Assembly: GCA_937951615.1 (NCBI GenBank)
Contig: CALFBH010000001.1
Coordinates: 84,061 to 148,060 of the forward strand
Length of the DNA stretch: 64,000 nt
Reading direction: 5' to 3'
From: an uncultured Saprospiraceae bacterium
GTDB lineage: Bacteria; Bacteroidota; Bacteroidia; Chitinophagales; Saprospiraceae
Within the stretch, counting starts at the first letter, position 1, and each line of letters starts with the position of its first letter. A program made the position numbers and the translations under genes. Shown in pieces: positions 55,471-64,000 of this stretch. The notes beneath the pieces are model-generated. The model saw only the letters and a program-made list of their open reading frames with translations. It ran no database searches and had not been told where the DNA came from.

Positions 55471-58400
55471 ATGAGCAAGTACTTATTTTTTATTTTTTTT
55501 ACGTCTTTTTTTGTCCCGGAAATTTCAGGAACAATTCCGACGGACGATAACAATTCCTCCATTTTGGAAATATGCAAAGACGAGCATATTGCAGAAAAAA
55601 CTGCTGCAACGTATACGGCAGTTATCAATGGGCAATGGAATAGTCCCGCAACCTGGGGTACAAGTACAGCACCCACGGCAGCTGATGCGGTCGTGATACC
55701 TTATAATAGAATTGTTAGATTGAATGGGCTATGTGAAGCCCTTACGACTACTGTGAATGGCACATTGTCGACCACTGGTGGAGAATCCGATTTTGTTCTG
55801 GAGACGGAATGGATTCTATTGCATGGTAATAATGCAAAATTACTAATAGGGACGGAAACGAATCCATATAACGGACGAGGAATCTTCAGATTATTGGGAA
55901 ATAAAGATGGAGATAACACGATGAATTCAGGCGATAAATTTATAGCGGCTATGATGGGCGGTACGATTGACCTTCATGGCGAAGACATCATTACATGGAC
56001 ACAGCTTGGTGCCAACGCAACAGCCGGTAGTACTCAAATTACCCTCAAAGAATCGGTAGCCTGGCCCGTCGGAGCAAAAATTGTTATTGCCCCATCAGGC
56101 TTGATTGGCGATGAAGCGGAAGAAAGGACAATTACAGCAGTAAGTGGTGGCGGAACAATCCTGACATTAGACGCAGCTTTGAATTATAAACATACTGGTA
56201 CCAATCCTCAAATGTACAGTTCACCTGCTCCGATGGCCTGGAGTCCAGATTTAAGGGCAGAAGTAGGCTTGCTGAGTAGAAATATTACCATCGAAGGAGA
56301 TGCCAGTTCTGATGCTTCCAAATTTGGTGCACATATCATGGTGCATAGTAGCGGCAAGGCATACATTGAAGGTGTAGAGCTGTACAGAGTAGGTCAGTAT
56401 AAGATTCTTGGTCGTTATCCATTTCATTGGCATTTGGTGAAGAACCAGGGTGCGGGTCAGTATTTTAAAAACAGTAGTGTTCATAAGTCTTTCAACAGGG
56501 CATTGACCATTCATGGAACAGAATCAACACTGGTAGAAAATAATTTTTTCTACGATCACATTGGTCATGGACTTTTTTTAGAAGATGGAACGGAACGATA
56601 TAATACAATCAAAGATAATGTAGTCTTATTGACCAAACGCCCCCCAAACGGTGACGGGCTAACACCTTCCGACAATCAATTCAATCAAGTTCAAAACAGG
56701 TCTCCATCTTCTTATTGGATCACAAATCCCAATAATGACTTTATTGGCAATGTAGCAGCAGGAACATCAGGCGTTTCAGGTATTGGTAGCCCTGTGGCAG
56801 GAACAGGGTTTTGGTTTGCTATGCCAACAGCTCCCATGGGGCAATCCGCAGCGGATACTTATTTTAATGGACAAGAACCTCATAAAGAACCATTAGGCTC
56901 TTTCATTGGAAATAAGGCGCATAGCTGTGCGAATGGTTTTGATATTTTTGACCAATTGGATGCTAATCATGCCATTGTAAAAAACGAAGGCTGGGATAAT
57001 CCCACCGATAAAATTATGGAAAACTGTACCTGGTATTCTAATGATATAGGCGTCTATTCTGGCATTGGAAATGTGGGAATACCGACTCCAAATTATACCG
57101 ATAAGTTGAAGTTTGTAAATAATATATTCGTTGATAATAAAACACATGTTTTCTTCGCCAGTTATAATCAGGTTATAAACTCTATCTTTATAGCAGACTC
57201 AGGAGAAAATCACCTTAGCGGCGACCGCTATTTATACGCTACCTATGATGGTGCCGGGCAAGTTCGAAATAGCCATTTTTATGGCTGGAATCAGCCCAAT
57301 ACCAATTTAATCAACCCCATAGGAGGAGCGACCAAACATGTCAATCATCGATTCGAAGACATTACGACGAACCATGGCGGACTACCCAATCTGGAATATC
57401 GCGATGTATCCATAAACCCAACGACTACGCTGGATGAAAATCATCCATTACATCCAAGACGATGGAATAATGTATTGCGCGATGAAGATGGTAGCCTGAC
57501 CAAAACTGGCACACCGTGTTCTGTAGTGAGTAACCATCCAATGCACTTAGTAGGAGGAGAAGTCCAGCCCACGAATTGGAAAAATGCCTACATCAGTACT
57601 AAGAAATTCGGCTTGGCTTACCTTTATTATTATCCAGGAAGTAGTCCCCCTTGGGATAATTATCCAAATATTTCACTGACTCGAACAAAAGCCAATACAC
57701 CAACAGCGGGAGCTTATTATGTAAATGGTTATAAAGAAAAACAACAACTTCCGGTCATCGTAAACGAAGACTTTTTATACACCTATAGTTTTGAAGGACT
57801 TCCTACTCCTACCGCCCCTGACAATAGGAAGAAAATTTATATGCACTTGGTCGATGTAGAAGTGGGAGATAAAGCGATGTTCAGGTTTACAGATTTTGGC
57901 AACCATACCGGACTTTCTATTAGCGCAAATGTACAACCCCAACCAACTTCTTATGGTAGTTTAGCTGCACTTGAGGCGGCTACTTCTAGTGGATATTATA
58001 TTGAACCTGGCGGCTATTTATATTTTAAACCAGTAGCTGTACAATTAGATCAAGGTTATGTGATTTCCTGGGATACAAATAATGCACCGCCCCTTTTAGA
58101 TACTGACGGAGACGGAGCTACAGATGCCTTTGAATCCGCAAATGGAAGAGATCCAATTTCCGCAGCCGACCTGGCTAGTCAATTCAACGAAGGAAGTTTA
58201 GATGGCTGGTCATTTAATAATGCAACGGGTTCAGTAACTTCATATACACTGCAAGGTACATCAACTGCGGTAGATGTGATGATTATCAAAGATGATTATA
58301 ATTTTGATTCAGATGAAGTGAAATCCATTATAGTGCGCATGAGGGCACCAAATCTTAATAATCCGCAGTTGTTTTGGCAAAGAGATGTGGATAGTAACTT

Positions 58401-61400
58401 TTCTGCCGCAAGATCACTAACCGGAAACTATGTAGCAAACGGAAACTGGCAGGAGCTTCATTTTAATGTGGGAAATCATCCGGAATGGACCAATAATATT
58501 ACTACTTTGCGTTTTGACCCTTTTACCGGAAGTGGATATGATTTTGAAATTGACTGGATTATGGCGAATGTGCCATTATTTGTCAATGAGCACAATTCAT
58601 TCTGTGTAACGGAAACAATAGCTAGTTTAGATGGGACACCTGACGGTGGTTACTGGTCAGGCACAGGCGTTAATGGTTCAAAAGCCTATTTCAATGCCGG
58701 GGCTAATACTACGATAGCGCAGGGCGGATTTACCTGGTTGGCTGATAACTGGTTTCAGGGAACTACGAACACCAGTGCATCTGGTGCTAACATAGCGAAT
58801 ACGGTATTTCCCCAGGTTTATCAAACTGAGCGTTGGAGTGCGAGTGATCTTGAATACGCTATTCCGGTGATTGCATCGGAATATGAAGTAGAGCTTCATT
58901 TTGCAGAAACCTGGTCAGGTGCTCAGGGTATAGGGCTGAGAGAATTTGGTATTGAAATAGAAGGGAATGTCGTTGAAGCTTCATTAGATATTTTTCAGCA
59001 GGCAGGAGGATATAATTCTTTGATTAGGCGTCATAAAGTAATGGTTACTGATGGTGTTTTGAATATTAAATTATTGAAAATAACCCAGAATCCTAAAATT
59101 AATGGTATCGCTATATTGCCTACTAGCATGAATCCCTCTGTTGCTGGAGTTGGAACCCACACGGTTTCATACAATTATCGTGATTCCAAGACGGGGTGTG
59201 CAGTTACAAAGTCGACGACAGCTACCGTTTATGCGTTGCCTCAAAGCCCGAACGTTCCCTCCTCACAAACAGCCTGTGCAGATGGTTCTCCTGTAACGTT
59301 AACTGCCACACCTGCGGGTGGAGCATGGTCAGGCTCGGGCATAGTAGAAGACCCGATTTATGTCAGTGCCGGCAATTCTTCTGTTACCGAGGATGGAATT
59401 ACATGGGGATCAGAAGCAGGTTACCTCGTTTCAGGTGGAACGACTGTTTACTCTAATCCTGTAAAAACAGGAATTGCCAATACCGCTAATCCTGCACTTC
59501 ACCTGATTCAGCGTTGGAGGGCTGGGAATTTGCAATATAATGTTCCGGTGGCTAATGGAGACTATGAAGTTCAGCTTTTCTTTGCAGAAATTTTTGAACC
59601 AAATTATGCCGTTGGAGCAAGAGTTTTTGATATTAGTCTGGAAGGTACAGTAGTAGAAACAGGCGTAGATATTTATGATGAAGTTGGTGCTGAAACGGCA
59701 GTCATGAAAAGCTTTAATGTCACTGTTACGGATGGTGTATTAAATCTGTTGCTACTTCAGGATGTTGAAAATCCATCAATATCAGGTTTTGCCATTTTAC
59801 CTAAAACATTTGACCCCGTACTCGCAGGCGTTGGAAATCATACATTAACTTACACTTATAACGACCCAATTTCAGGTTGTTCAGTATCAGATAATACAGT
59901 CTTTACGGTAGAAGATCCTGTGGTCACCATTACACCGCCTACTTCTCCTGTTTGTGAAGATGATGGTCTGGTCTCTCTCTCAGCCACTCCTGTAGGTGGA
60001 GTCTGGACGGGTGCTGGAATTTCATCCGCCATCAATGTCAATGCAGGTGGTCCCGGATTTGGACAGGGAGGTGTTGGTTGGGCAGCTGACCAATACGCTG
60101 CTAATGGTGGAACATCTGATTTTGGTAATGGTGGCATTGCCAATACAATTTTCCCAAGTATTTATCGAACAGAACGATGGGGGACTAATAATATACAATA
60201 TAACATTCCGGTAACGCCGGGTGAATACGAAGTTCAGGTACACCTGGCAGAATTGCATCCTCCGGCAAAAACCGTTGGAGCAAGAGTTTTTGATGTCAGA
60301 CTGGAAGGCACGATTATGGAAAGTGGCATTGATATATTCAATGAAGTAGGAGGTGATGCCGCATTAGTGAAAAACTATACTGTTGCAATAACAGATAATA
60401 ATCTGGACTTAGATTTTTTCAAGGAAGGCACACCAGTCTACGGGCCGAAAGTATCCGCCATCAGGGTATTTCCTAAATCTTTTGACCCGGCTGCTGCCGG
60501 ATCAGGTACACATGCCCTGACTTATACCTATAGCAGCACTGCAATTGCCGGCTGCTCAGATGCTGAGACAACCACCATCACAGTCAGTGAAACTCCGATA
60601 GCCAGTACATTTACAACTGATCCTGATATTTGTGCAGGGGAATCTTCCACTTTAATTGCGACGACGCAATCAGGAGCCGGTGTAAGTTTCGACTGGTATA
60701 TTGCTGGTTCTAATACGCCTTTTGCAATGACTTCAAATGCTACAGTCAGTCCAACGACAACGACTACCTATGAAGTGATAGCAACTAAAAATGGCTGTGC
60801 TTCTGCCCCTGCATCCATCACCATTACGGTCAATTCAAATCCAAATGCAAATGCAGGACCGAATAGAACTATTTGTACCGGTGATGCTCAAACCTTGACC
60901 GCTAGTGGCGGAACGACTTATAGTTGGAGTACAGGAGGAACAACCGCGTCCATTTCAGTCAGTCCTGCCACGACAACGACCTATAGTGTCACAGCAACGA
61001 ATGCGAATGGCTGTAGCGATGTCGATCAGGTCACGGTGATTGTAAATCCAAACCCAAGCGCGAATGCAGGATCTGATGTGAGTGTATGTGGAGGCAGTCC
61101 ACCTGTGGTCATAACAGCAAGCGGAGGTGTAAGCTATGCCTGGAGTACCGGAGGCACAACAGCATCAATTACAATTACGCCTACTCCATCGGCTTCACAA
61201 ACTACTCATACAGTTATAGTCACTGATGCGAATGGCTGTCAGGATGTGGATGAGATGGTATTTACCACCTATGCTAATCCAAATGCGAATGCAGGACCTG
61301 ATAGAACTATTTGTGCTGGCGAGTCTCAAACCTTGACAGCTAGTGGTGGTGGAACTTATAGCTGGAGTACGGGAGCATCAACTGCGACTATTTCAGTCAG

Positions 61401-64000
61401 TCCTTCCACGACAACGACCTACAGCGTCACCGTAACCAATGTGAATGGCTGTACCGATGTTGACCAGGTCACCGTGACGGTAAATTCATCGCCAACGGTT
61501 ACCCTTATGGTTCCATCAACGATTTGTGAAGACGCCCCTGCAATATCCTTATCGGCAAGTCCTGCATCAGGGACTTGGACAGGTAGTGGAATTCAATCTG
61601 CTATTAATATAAATTCAGGAGGACTACAATTTGGACAGGGAGGCGTTGGCTGGCAGGCTGACCAAAGTTTTGCCAATGGTTCAGTGACTGACCATGGTGC
61701 TGGTCCCATCGCAAATACAATTTTTCCAAGTATCTATCGAACAGAACGATGGGGAGTTAATAATTTACAATATGATATTCCTGTAGTTCCTGGTGAATAT
61801 GAAGTTCAGATTCATCTGGCAGAATTACATGTACCCGCAAAAGTTGTAGGCGGAAGAGTTTTTAATATCAATCTTGAAGGTACACCTGTAGAAGCTAATA
61901 TTGATATTTATAATGAAGTTGGGGATGATACAGCATTGATAAAAAACTATACCCTTACGGTAACAGACAATAATTTAGACATTGATTTTTTCAAGGTAGG
62001 TGCATCCCCGTATGGACCAAAGGTGTCTGCAATTAGGATATTACCTTTAAGCTTCGATCCGGTTGCTGCCGGGGCAGGCACACATACCTTGTCTTATGTT
62101 TATACAAATCCTGAAACTGGTTGCTCAGATGCTTCGACAGCTAATATTACAGTCAATGCAAATCCAACGGCAAATGCAGGGAATGATGTGAGTATTTGTA
62201 TTGGTGAGTCGACAACCTTGACTGCAAGCGGCGGTACTAATTATGCTTGGAGTACAGGCGCATCAACTGCAACTATTTCAGTAAGTCCTTCCACGACAAC
62301 GACCTATAGCGTTACCGCAACGAATGCAAATGGCTGTACTGATGTCGATCAGGTTACTGTAACCGTAAATGCATTACCAAATGTCAATTTAGGAAACAAC
62401 TTCACCATCTGTTCAGGTGAGCCGACCACCCTGACCGCAACCGGCGGTGCAAGCTATGTGTGGAGTACAGGTGCAACAACTGCTTCCATTACCGTCAGTC
62501 CCGTCACACCAACAACCTACAGCGTCACAGCTACCAATGCAAACGGCTGTTCCGCTGTTGATGATATTAACTTAACGATTTGGTCACCAAATGTCAGTGC
62601 AGGAAGCGACAAAACCGTTTGTATGGGCAATTCGACAAGCCTGGTCGCAAATGGAACTGCAAGTTATGCTTGGAGTACAGGTGAAACTACTCAGCTGATT
62701 ACAGTGAGCCCTTCCTCTACAACAACATACAGCGTCACAGGAACAGATAATACCGGCTGTAGTGATGTTGATGAAGTTACGGTTACCGTACTTCCAGTAC
62801 CTATTGCTGATGCAGGAAACGACGTTACCATCTGTTCAGGGACTTCGACAACCTTGACCGCCAGCGGCGGTGTAAGCTATCTCTGGTGGGATAATGGAAT
62901 ACTTATAGGAAACCTGGCGTCTAAACCAGTAAACCCTACTACGACAACAACCTACACCGTCACAGTAACAGGTGCTAACGGCTGTATAGATACCGATGAG
63001 GTAACAGTTATGGTAAATCCGTTGCCAGTTGCCGATGCAGGAAACGACATCAGCATCTGCGCAGGCGAGTCGACAACCTTGACCGCAAGCGGCGGGACAA
63101 GTTATTCCTGGAGTCATGGAGGAGGAAGTGCAGCGTCCTTTACAGTCAGCCCTTCCTCGACTACGACCTACACCGTCATAGCCATAGATGCCAACGGCTG
63201 TAGCGATGTGGATCAGGTCACGGTGACAGTAAATTCAAACCCAACTGCGAATGCTGGCAACGACCTAAGCATCTGCACAGGCGATGGCGCACAAATTTTG
63301 ACAGCAAGCGGCGGTACTAATTATGCCTGGAGTACAGGCGCAACGACCGCATCTATATCAGTGAATCCAGCTAGTACAACGACGTACAGCGTCACAGCAA
63401 CCAACGCCAACGGCTGTAGCGATGTCGATCAGGTCACGGTGACAGTAAATTCAAACCCAACTGCGAATGCTGGCAACAACCTAAGCATCTGCGCAGGCGA
63501 TGGCGCACAAACTTTGACCGCAAGCGGCGGTACTAATTATGCCTGGAGTACAGGCGCGACAACTGCGTCTATTTCAGTCAATCCGACTAGCACAACAAGC
63601 TACAGCGTCACAGCAACCAACGCGAATGGCTGTAGCGATGTAGATCAAGTCACGGTGATTGTAAATCCAAACCCAACTGCCAATGCAGGCAACAACCTAA
63701 GCATCTGCGCAGGCGATGGCGCACAAACTTTGACAGCAAGCGGCGGTACTAATTATGTGTGGAGTACAGGCGCGACAACGGCGTCGATTTCAGTCAATCC
63801 GACTAGCACAACGAGCTACAGCGTCACCGCAACCAACGCCAATGGCTGTAGCGATGTAAATCAGGTCACGGTGACTGTAAATTCAAACCCAACTGCGAAT
63901 GCTGGCAACAATCTAAGCATCTGCGCAGGCGATGGTGCACAAACTTTGACCGCAAGCGGCGGTACTAATTATGCTTGGAGTACAGGTGCAACGACTGCAT
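55471..64000 (+). CDS. Giant secreted G8/CEMIP-like protein with malectin and Ig-like repeats (3' end beyond window)
   Basis: Open through the right edge: 2,843 full codons from ATG 55471, which starts a signal peptide (MSKYLFFIFFTSFFVPEISG). A G8 domain (~48-185; GQWNSPATWG, then LGANATAGSTQITL) and a parallel beta-helix (~240-480; YPFHWHLVKNQGAGQYFKNS, NRALTIHGTESTLVENNFF, GHGLFLEDGTERYN) match the core of animal CEMIP/TMEM2 hyaluronidase-type and fibrocystin-like proteins. A CEMIP-like second half runs to ~870, then a Ca-binding DTDGDGATDAFES linker and a galactose-binding-like domain (~900-1030). Four malectin-like domains (~1068-1215, 1290-1448, 1518-1670, 2040-2197) each sit between the halves of an Ig-like unit (GGxWSGTG ... 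DPxxAGxGTHTLTYTY). The Ig-like array (~1690-2000, 2220-end) has the repeat WSTGATTASISV...NANGCSDVDQVTV. The C-terminal sorting signal is not visible. Confidence 0.9.
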   Translation, partial: MSKYLFFIFFTSFFVPEISGTIPTDDNNSSILEICKDEHIAEKTAATYTAVINGQWNSPATWGTSTAPTAADAVVIPYNRIVRLNGLCEALTTTVNGTLSTTGGESDFVLETEWILLHGNNAKLLIGTETNPYNGRGIFRLLGNKDGDNTMNSGDKFIAAMMGGTIDLHGEDIITWTQLGANATAGSTQITLKESVAWPVGAKIVIAPSGLIGDEAEERTITAVSGGGTILTLDAALNYKHTGTNPQMYSSPAPMAWSPDLRAEVGLLSRNITIEGDASSDASKFGAHIMVHSSGKAYIEGVELYRVGQYKILGRYPFHWHLVKNQGAGQYFKNSSVHKSFNRALTIHGTESTLVENNFFYDHIGHGLFLEDGTERYNTIKDNVVLLTKRPPNGDGLTPSDNQFNQVQNRSPSSYWITNPNNDFIGNVAAGTSGVSGIGSPVAGTGFWFAMPTAPMGQSAADTYFNGQEPHKEPLGSFIGNKAHSCANGFDIFDQLDANHAIVKNEGWDNPTDKIMENCTWYSNDIGVYSGIGNVGIPTPNYTDKLKFVNNIFVDNKTHVFFASYNQVINSIFIADSGENHLSGDRYLYATYDGAGQVRNSHFYGWNQPNTNLINPIGGATKHVNHRFEDITTNHGGLPNLEYRDVSINPTTTLDENHPLHPRRWNNVLRDEDGSLTKTGTPCSVVSNHPMHLVGGEVQPTNWKNAYISTKKFGLAYLYYYPGSSPPWDNYPNISLTRTKANTPTAGAYYVNGYKEKQQLPVIVNEDFLYTYSFEGLPTPTAPDNRKKIYMHLVDVEVGDKAMFRFTDFGNHTGLSISANVQPQPTSYGSLAALEAATSSGYYIEPGGYLYFKPVAVQLDQGYVISWDTNNAPPLLDTDGDGATDAFESANGRDPISAADLASQFNEGSLDGWSFNNATGSVTSYTLQGTSTAVDVMIIKDDYNFDSDEVKSIIVRMRAPNLNNPQLFWQRDVDSNFSAARSLTGNYVANGNWQELHFNVGNHPEWTNNITTLRFDPFTGSGYDFEIDWIMANVPLFVNEHNSFCVTETIASLDGTPDGGYWSGTGVNGSKAYFNAGANTTIAQGGFTWLADNWFQGTTNTSASGANIANTVFPQVYQTERWSASDLEYAIPVIASEYEVELHFAETWSGAQGIGLREFGIEIEGNVVEASLDIFQQAGGYNSLIRRHKVMVTDGVLNIKLLKITQNPKINGIAILPTSMNPSVAGVGTHTVSYNYRDSKTGCAVTKSTTATVYALPQSPNVPSSQTACADGSPVTLTATPAGGAWSGSGIVEDPIYVSAGNSSVTEDGITWGSEAGYLVSGGTTVYSNPVKTGIANTANPALHLIQRWRAGNLQYNVPVANGDYEVQLFFAEIFEPNYAVGARVFDISLEGTVVETGVDIYDEVGAETAVMKSFNVTVTDGVLNLLLLQDVENPSISGFAILPKTFDPVLAGVGNHTLTYTYNDPISGCSVSDNTVFTVEDPVVTITPPTSPVCEDDGLVSLSATPVGGVWTGAGISSAINVNAGGPGFGQGGVGWAADQYAANGGTSDFGNGGIANTIFPSIYRTERWGTNNIQYNIPVTPGEYEVQVHLAELHPPAKTVGARVFDVRLEGTIMESGIDIFNEVGGDAALVKNYTVAITDNNLDLDFFKEGTPVYGPKVSAIRVFPKSFDPAAAGSGTHALTYTYSSTAIAGCSDAETTTITVSETPIASTFTTDPDICAGESSTLIATTQSGAGVSFDWYIAGSNTPFAMTSNATVSPTTTTTYEVIATKNGCASAPASITITVNSNPNANAGPNRTICTGDAQTLTASGGTTYSWSTGGTTASISVSPATTTTYSVTATNANGCSDVDQVTVIVNPNPSANAGSDVSVCGGSPPVVITASGGVSYAWSTGGTTASITITPTPSASQTTHTVIVTDANGCQDVDEMVFTTYANPNANAGPDRTICAGESQTLTASGGGTYSWSTGASTATISVSPSTTTTYSVTVTNVNGCTDVDQVTVTVNSSPTVTLMVPSTICEDAPAISLSASPASGTWTGSGIQSAININSGGLQFGQGGVGWQADQSFANGSVTDHGAGPIANTIFPSIYRTERWGVNNLQYDIPVVPGEYEVQIHLAELHVPAKVVGGRVFNINLEGTPVEANIDIYNEVGDDTALIKNYTLTVTDNNLDIDFFKVGASPYGPKVSAIRILPLSFDPVAAGAGTHTLSYVYTNPETGCSDASTANITVNANPTANAGNDVSICIGESTTLTASGGTNYAWSTGASTATISVSPSTTTTYSVTATNANGCTDVDQVTVTVNALPNVNLGNNFTICSGEPTTLTATGGASYVWSTGATTASITVSPVTPTTYSVTATNANGCSAVDDINLTIWSPNVSAGSDKTVCMGNSTSLVANGTASYAWSTGETTQLITVSPSSTTTYSVTGTDNTGCSDVDEVTVTVLPVPIADAGNDVTICSGTSTTLTASGGVSYLWWDNGILIGNLASKPVNPTTTTTYTVTVTGANGCIDTDEVTVMVNPLPVADAGNDISICAGESTTLTASGGTSYSWSHGGGSAASFTVSPSSTTTYTVIAIDANGCSDVDQVTVTVNSNPTANAGNDLSICTGDGAQILTASGGTNYAWSTGATTASISVNPASTTTYSVTATNANGCSDVDQVTVTVNSNPTANAGNNLSICAGDGAQTLTASGGTNYAWSTGATTASISVNPTSTTSYSVTATNANGCSDVDQVTVIVNPNPTANAGNNLSICAGDGAQTLTASGGTNYVWSTGATTASISVNPTSTTSYSVTATNANGCSDVNQVTVTVNSNPTANAGNNLSICAGDGAQTLTASGGTNYAWSTGATTA
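63235..64000 (+). repeat. 216-bp coding tandem repeat
   Basis: The word tcaaaccca (or ccaaaccca) recurs at 63235, 63451, 63667 and 63883, exactly 216 bp (72 codons) apart, with near-identical intervening sequence. Each unit encodes one Ig-like domain (NANAGNNLSIC...SVTATNANGCSDVDQ). Earlier units upstream are the same fold but diverged at DNA level. The array runs off the window. Confidence 0.92.

Noticed and set aside
1..64000. tRNA, rRNA, tmRNA and prophage genes
   Set aside because: No T-loop-like or rRNA-like segments and no phage structural or integrase genes were seen in the intergenic regions; absence is by eye only.
63235..64000. 216-bp repeats as an assembly artefact
   Set aside because: Units keep the frame and carry small differences (e.g. 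tca/cca Asn-flanking codons, Asp/Asn changes), as expected for real domain duplication; copy number may still be misassembled.

Overview
The window looks like the chromosome of a member of the Bacteroidota, most likely a marine or sludge-type Saprospiria (Saprospiraceae/Lewinella/Haliscomenobacter-like). The signs are type IX secretion (T9SS) C-terminal tails, multi-modular exported proteins, a carbamoyl-phosphate synthase large chain without its usual regulatory domain, TAnnTTTG-type promoter boxes, few Shine-Dalgarno sequences, and many short palindromic intergenic repeats. The species call is inference; no rRNA or tRNA gene is visible.

Layout. 0-11 kb: a YgjP-type metallopeptidase; a compact AT-rich three-gene operon (1026-3970) that I read as an ABC-three-component (ABC-3C) conflict system; carB; an intergenic stretch rich in nested palindromes; a MacB-type permease; uvrB. 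10.8-32.3 kb: five very large exported proteins in a row on the + strand: an Asp-box beta-propeller with PKD and discoidin domains, a lamin-tail/CotH-like protein, a GH20 hexosaminidase fused to a metzincin protease, a sugar-dehydrogenase-like propeller with malectin/PA14/discoidin domains, and an S1 sulfatase. Four of the five end in the same ~238-residue module with two dockerin-like loops and the invariant terminus SSRVPK; the fourth ends instead in an ordinary T9SS tail. Together they suggest extracellular attack on a sulfated, N-acetylhexosamine-containing glycan or glycoprotein.

32.4-38.7 kb: the rimP-nusA-infB translation/transcription operon with a hairpin in its leader, followed by an SdiA-regulated-type lipoprotein and a small zinc-ribbon protein. 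38.8-46 kb: TPR proteins, rnhB, and a run of small genes (lipoprotein-type low-molecular-weight phosphatase, GNAT, YdjM-type membrane protein, RraA-like protein), with decayed gene remnants at 44.2-44.7 kb. 46.4-54.9 kb: a TPR sensor kinase, tesB, a secreted triple-PDZ protein whose stop codon abuts an 18-copy CACCAAT array, and an RprX/RprY-like two-component pair.

55.5-64 kb: the first 2,843 codons of a giant exported protein that continues past the window. It has a G8/parallel-beta-helix head like animal CEMIP/TMEM2, then four malectin-like domains that each appear to be nested inside an Ig-like domain, then an Ig-like array that becomes a near-perfect 216-bp tandem repeat at the right edge.
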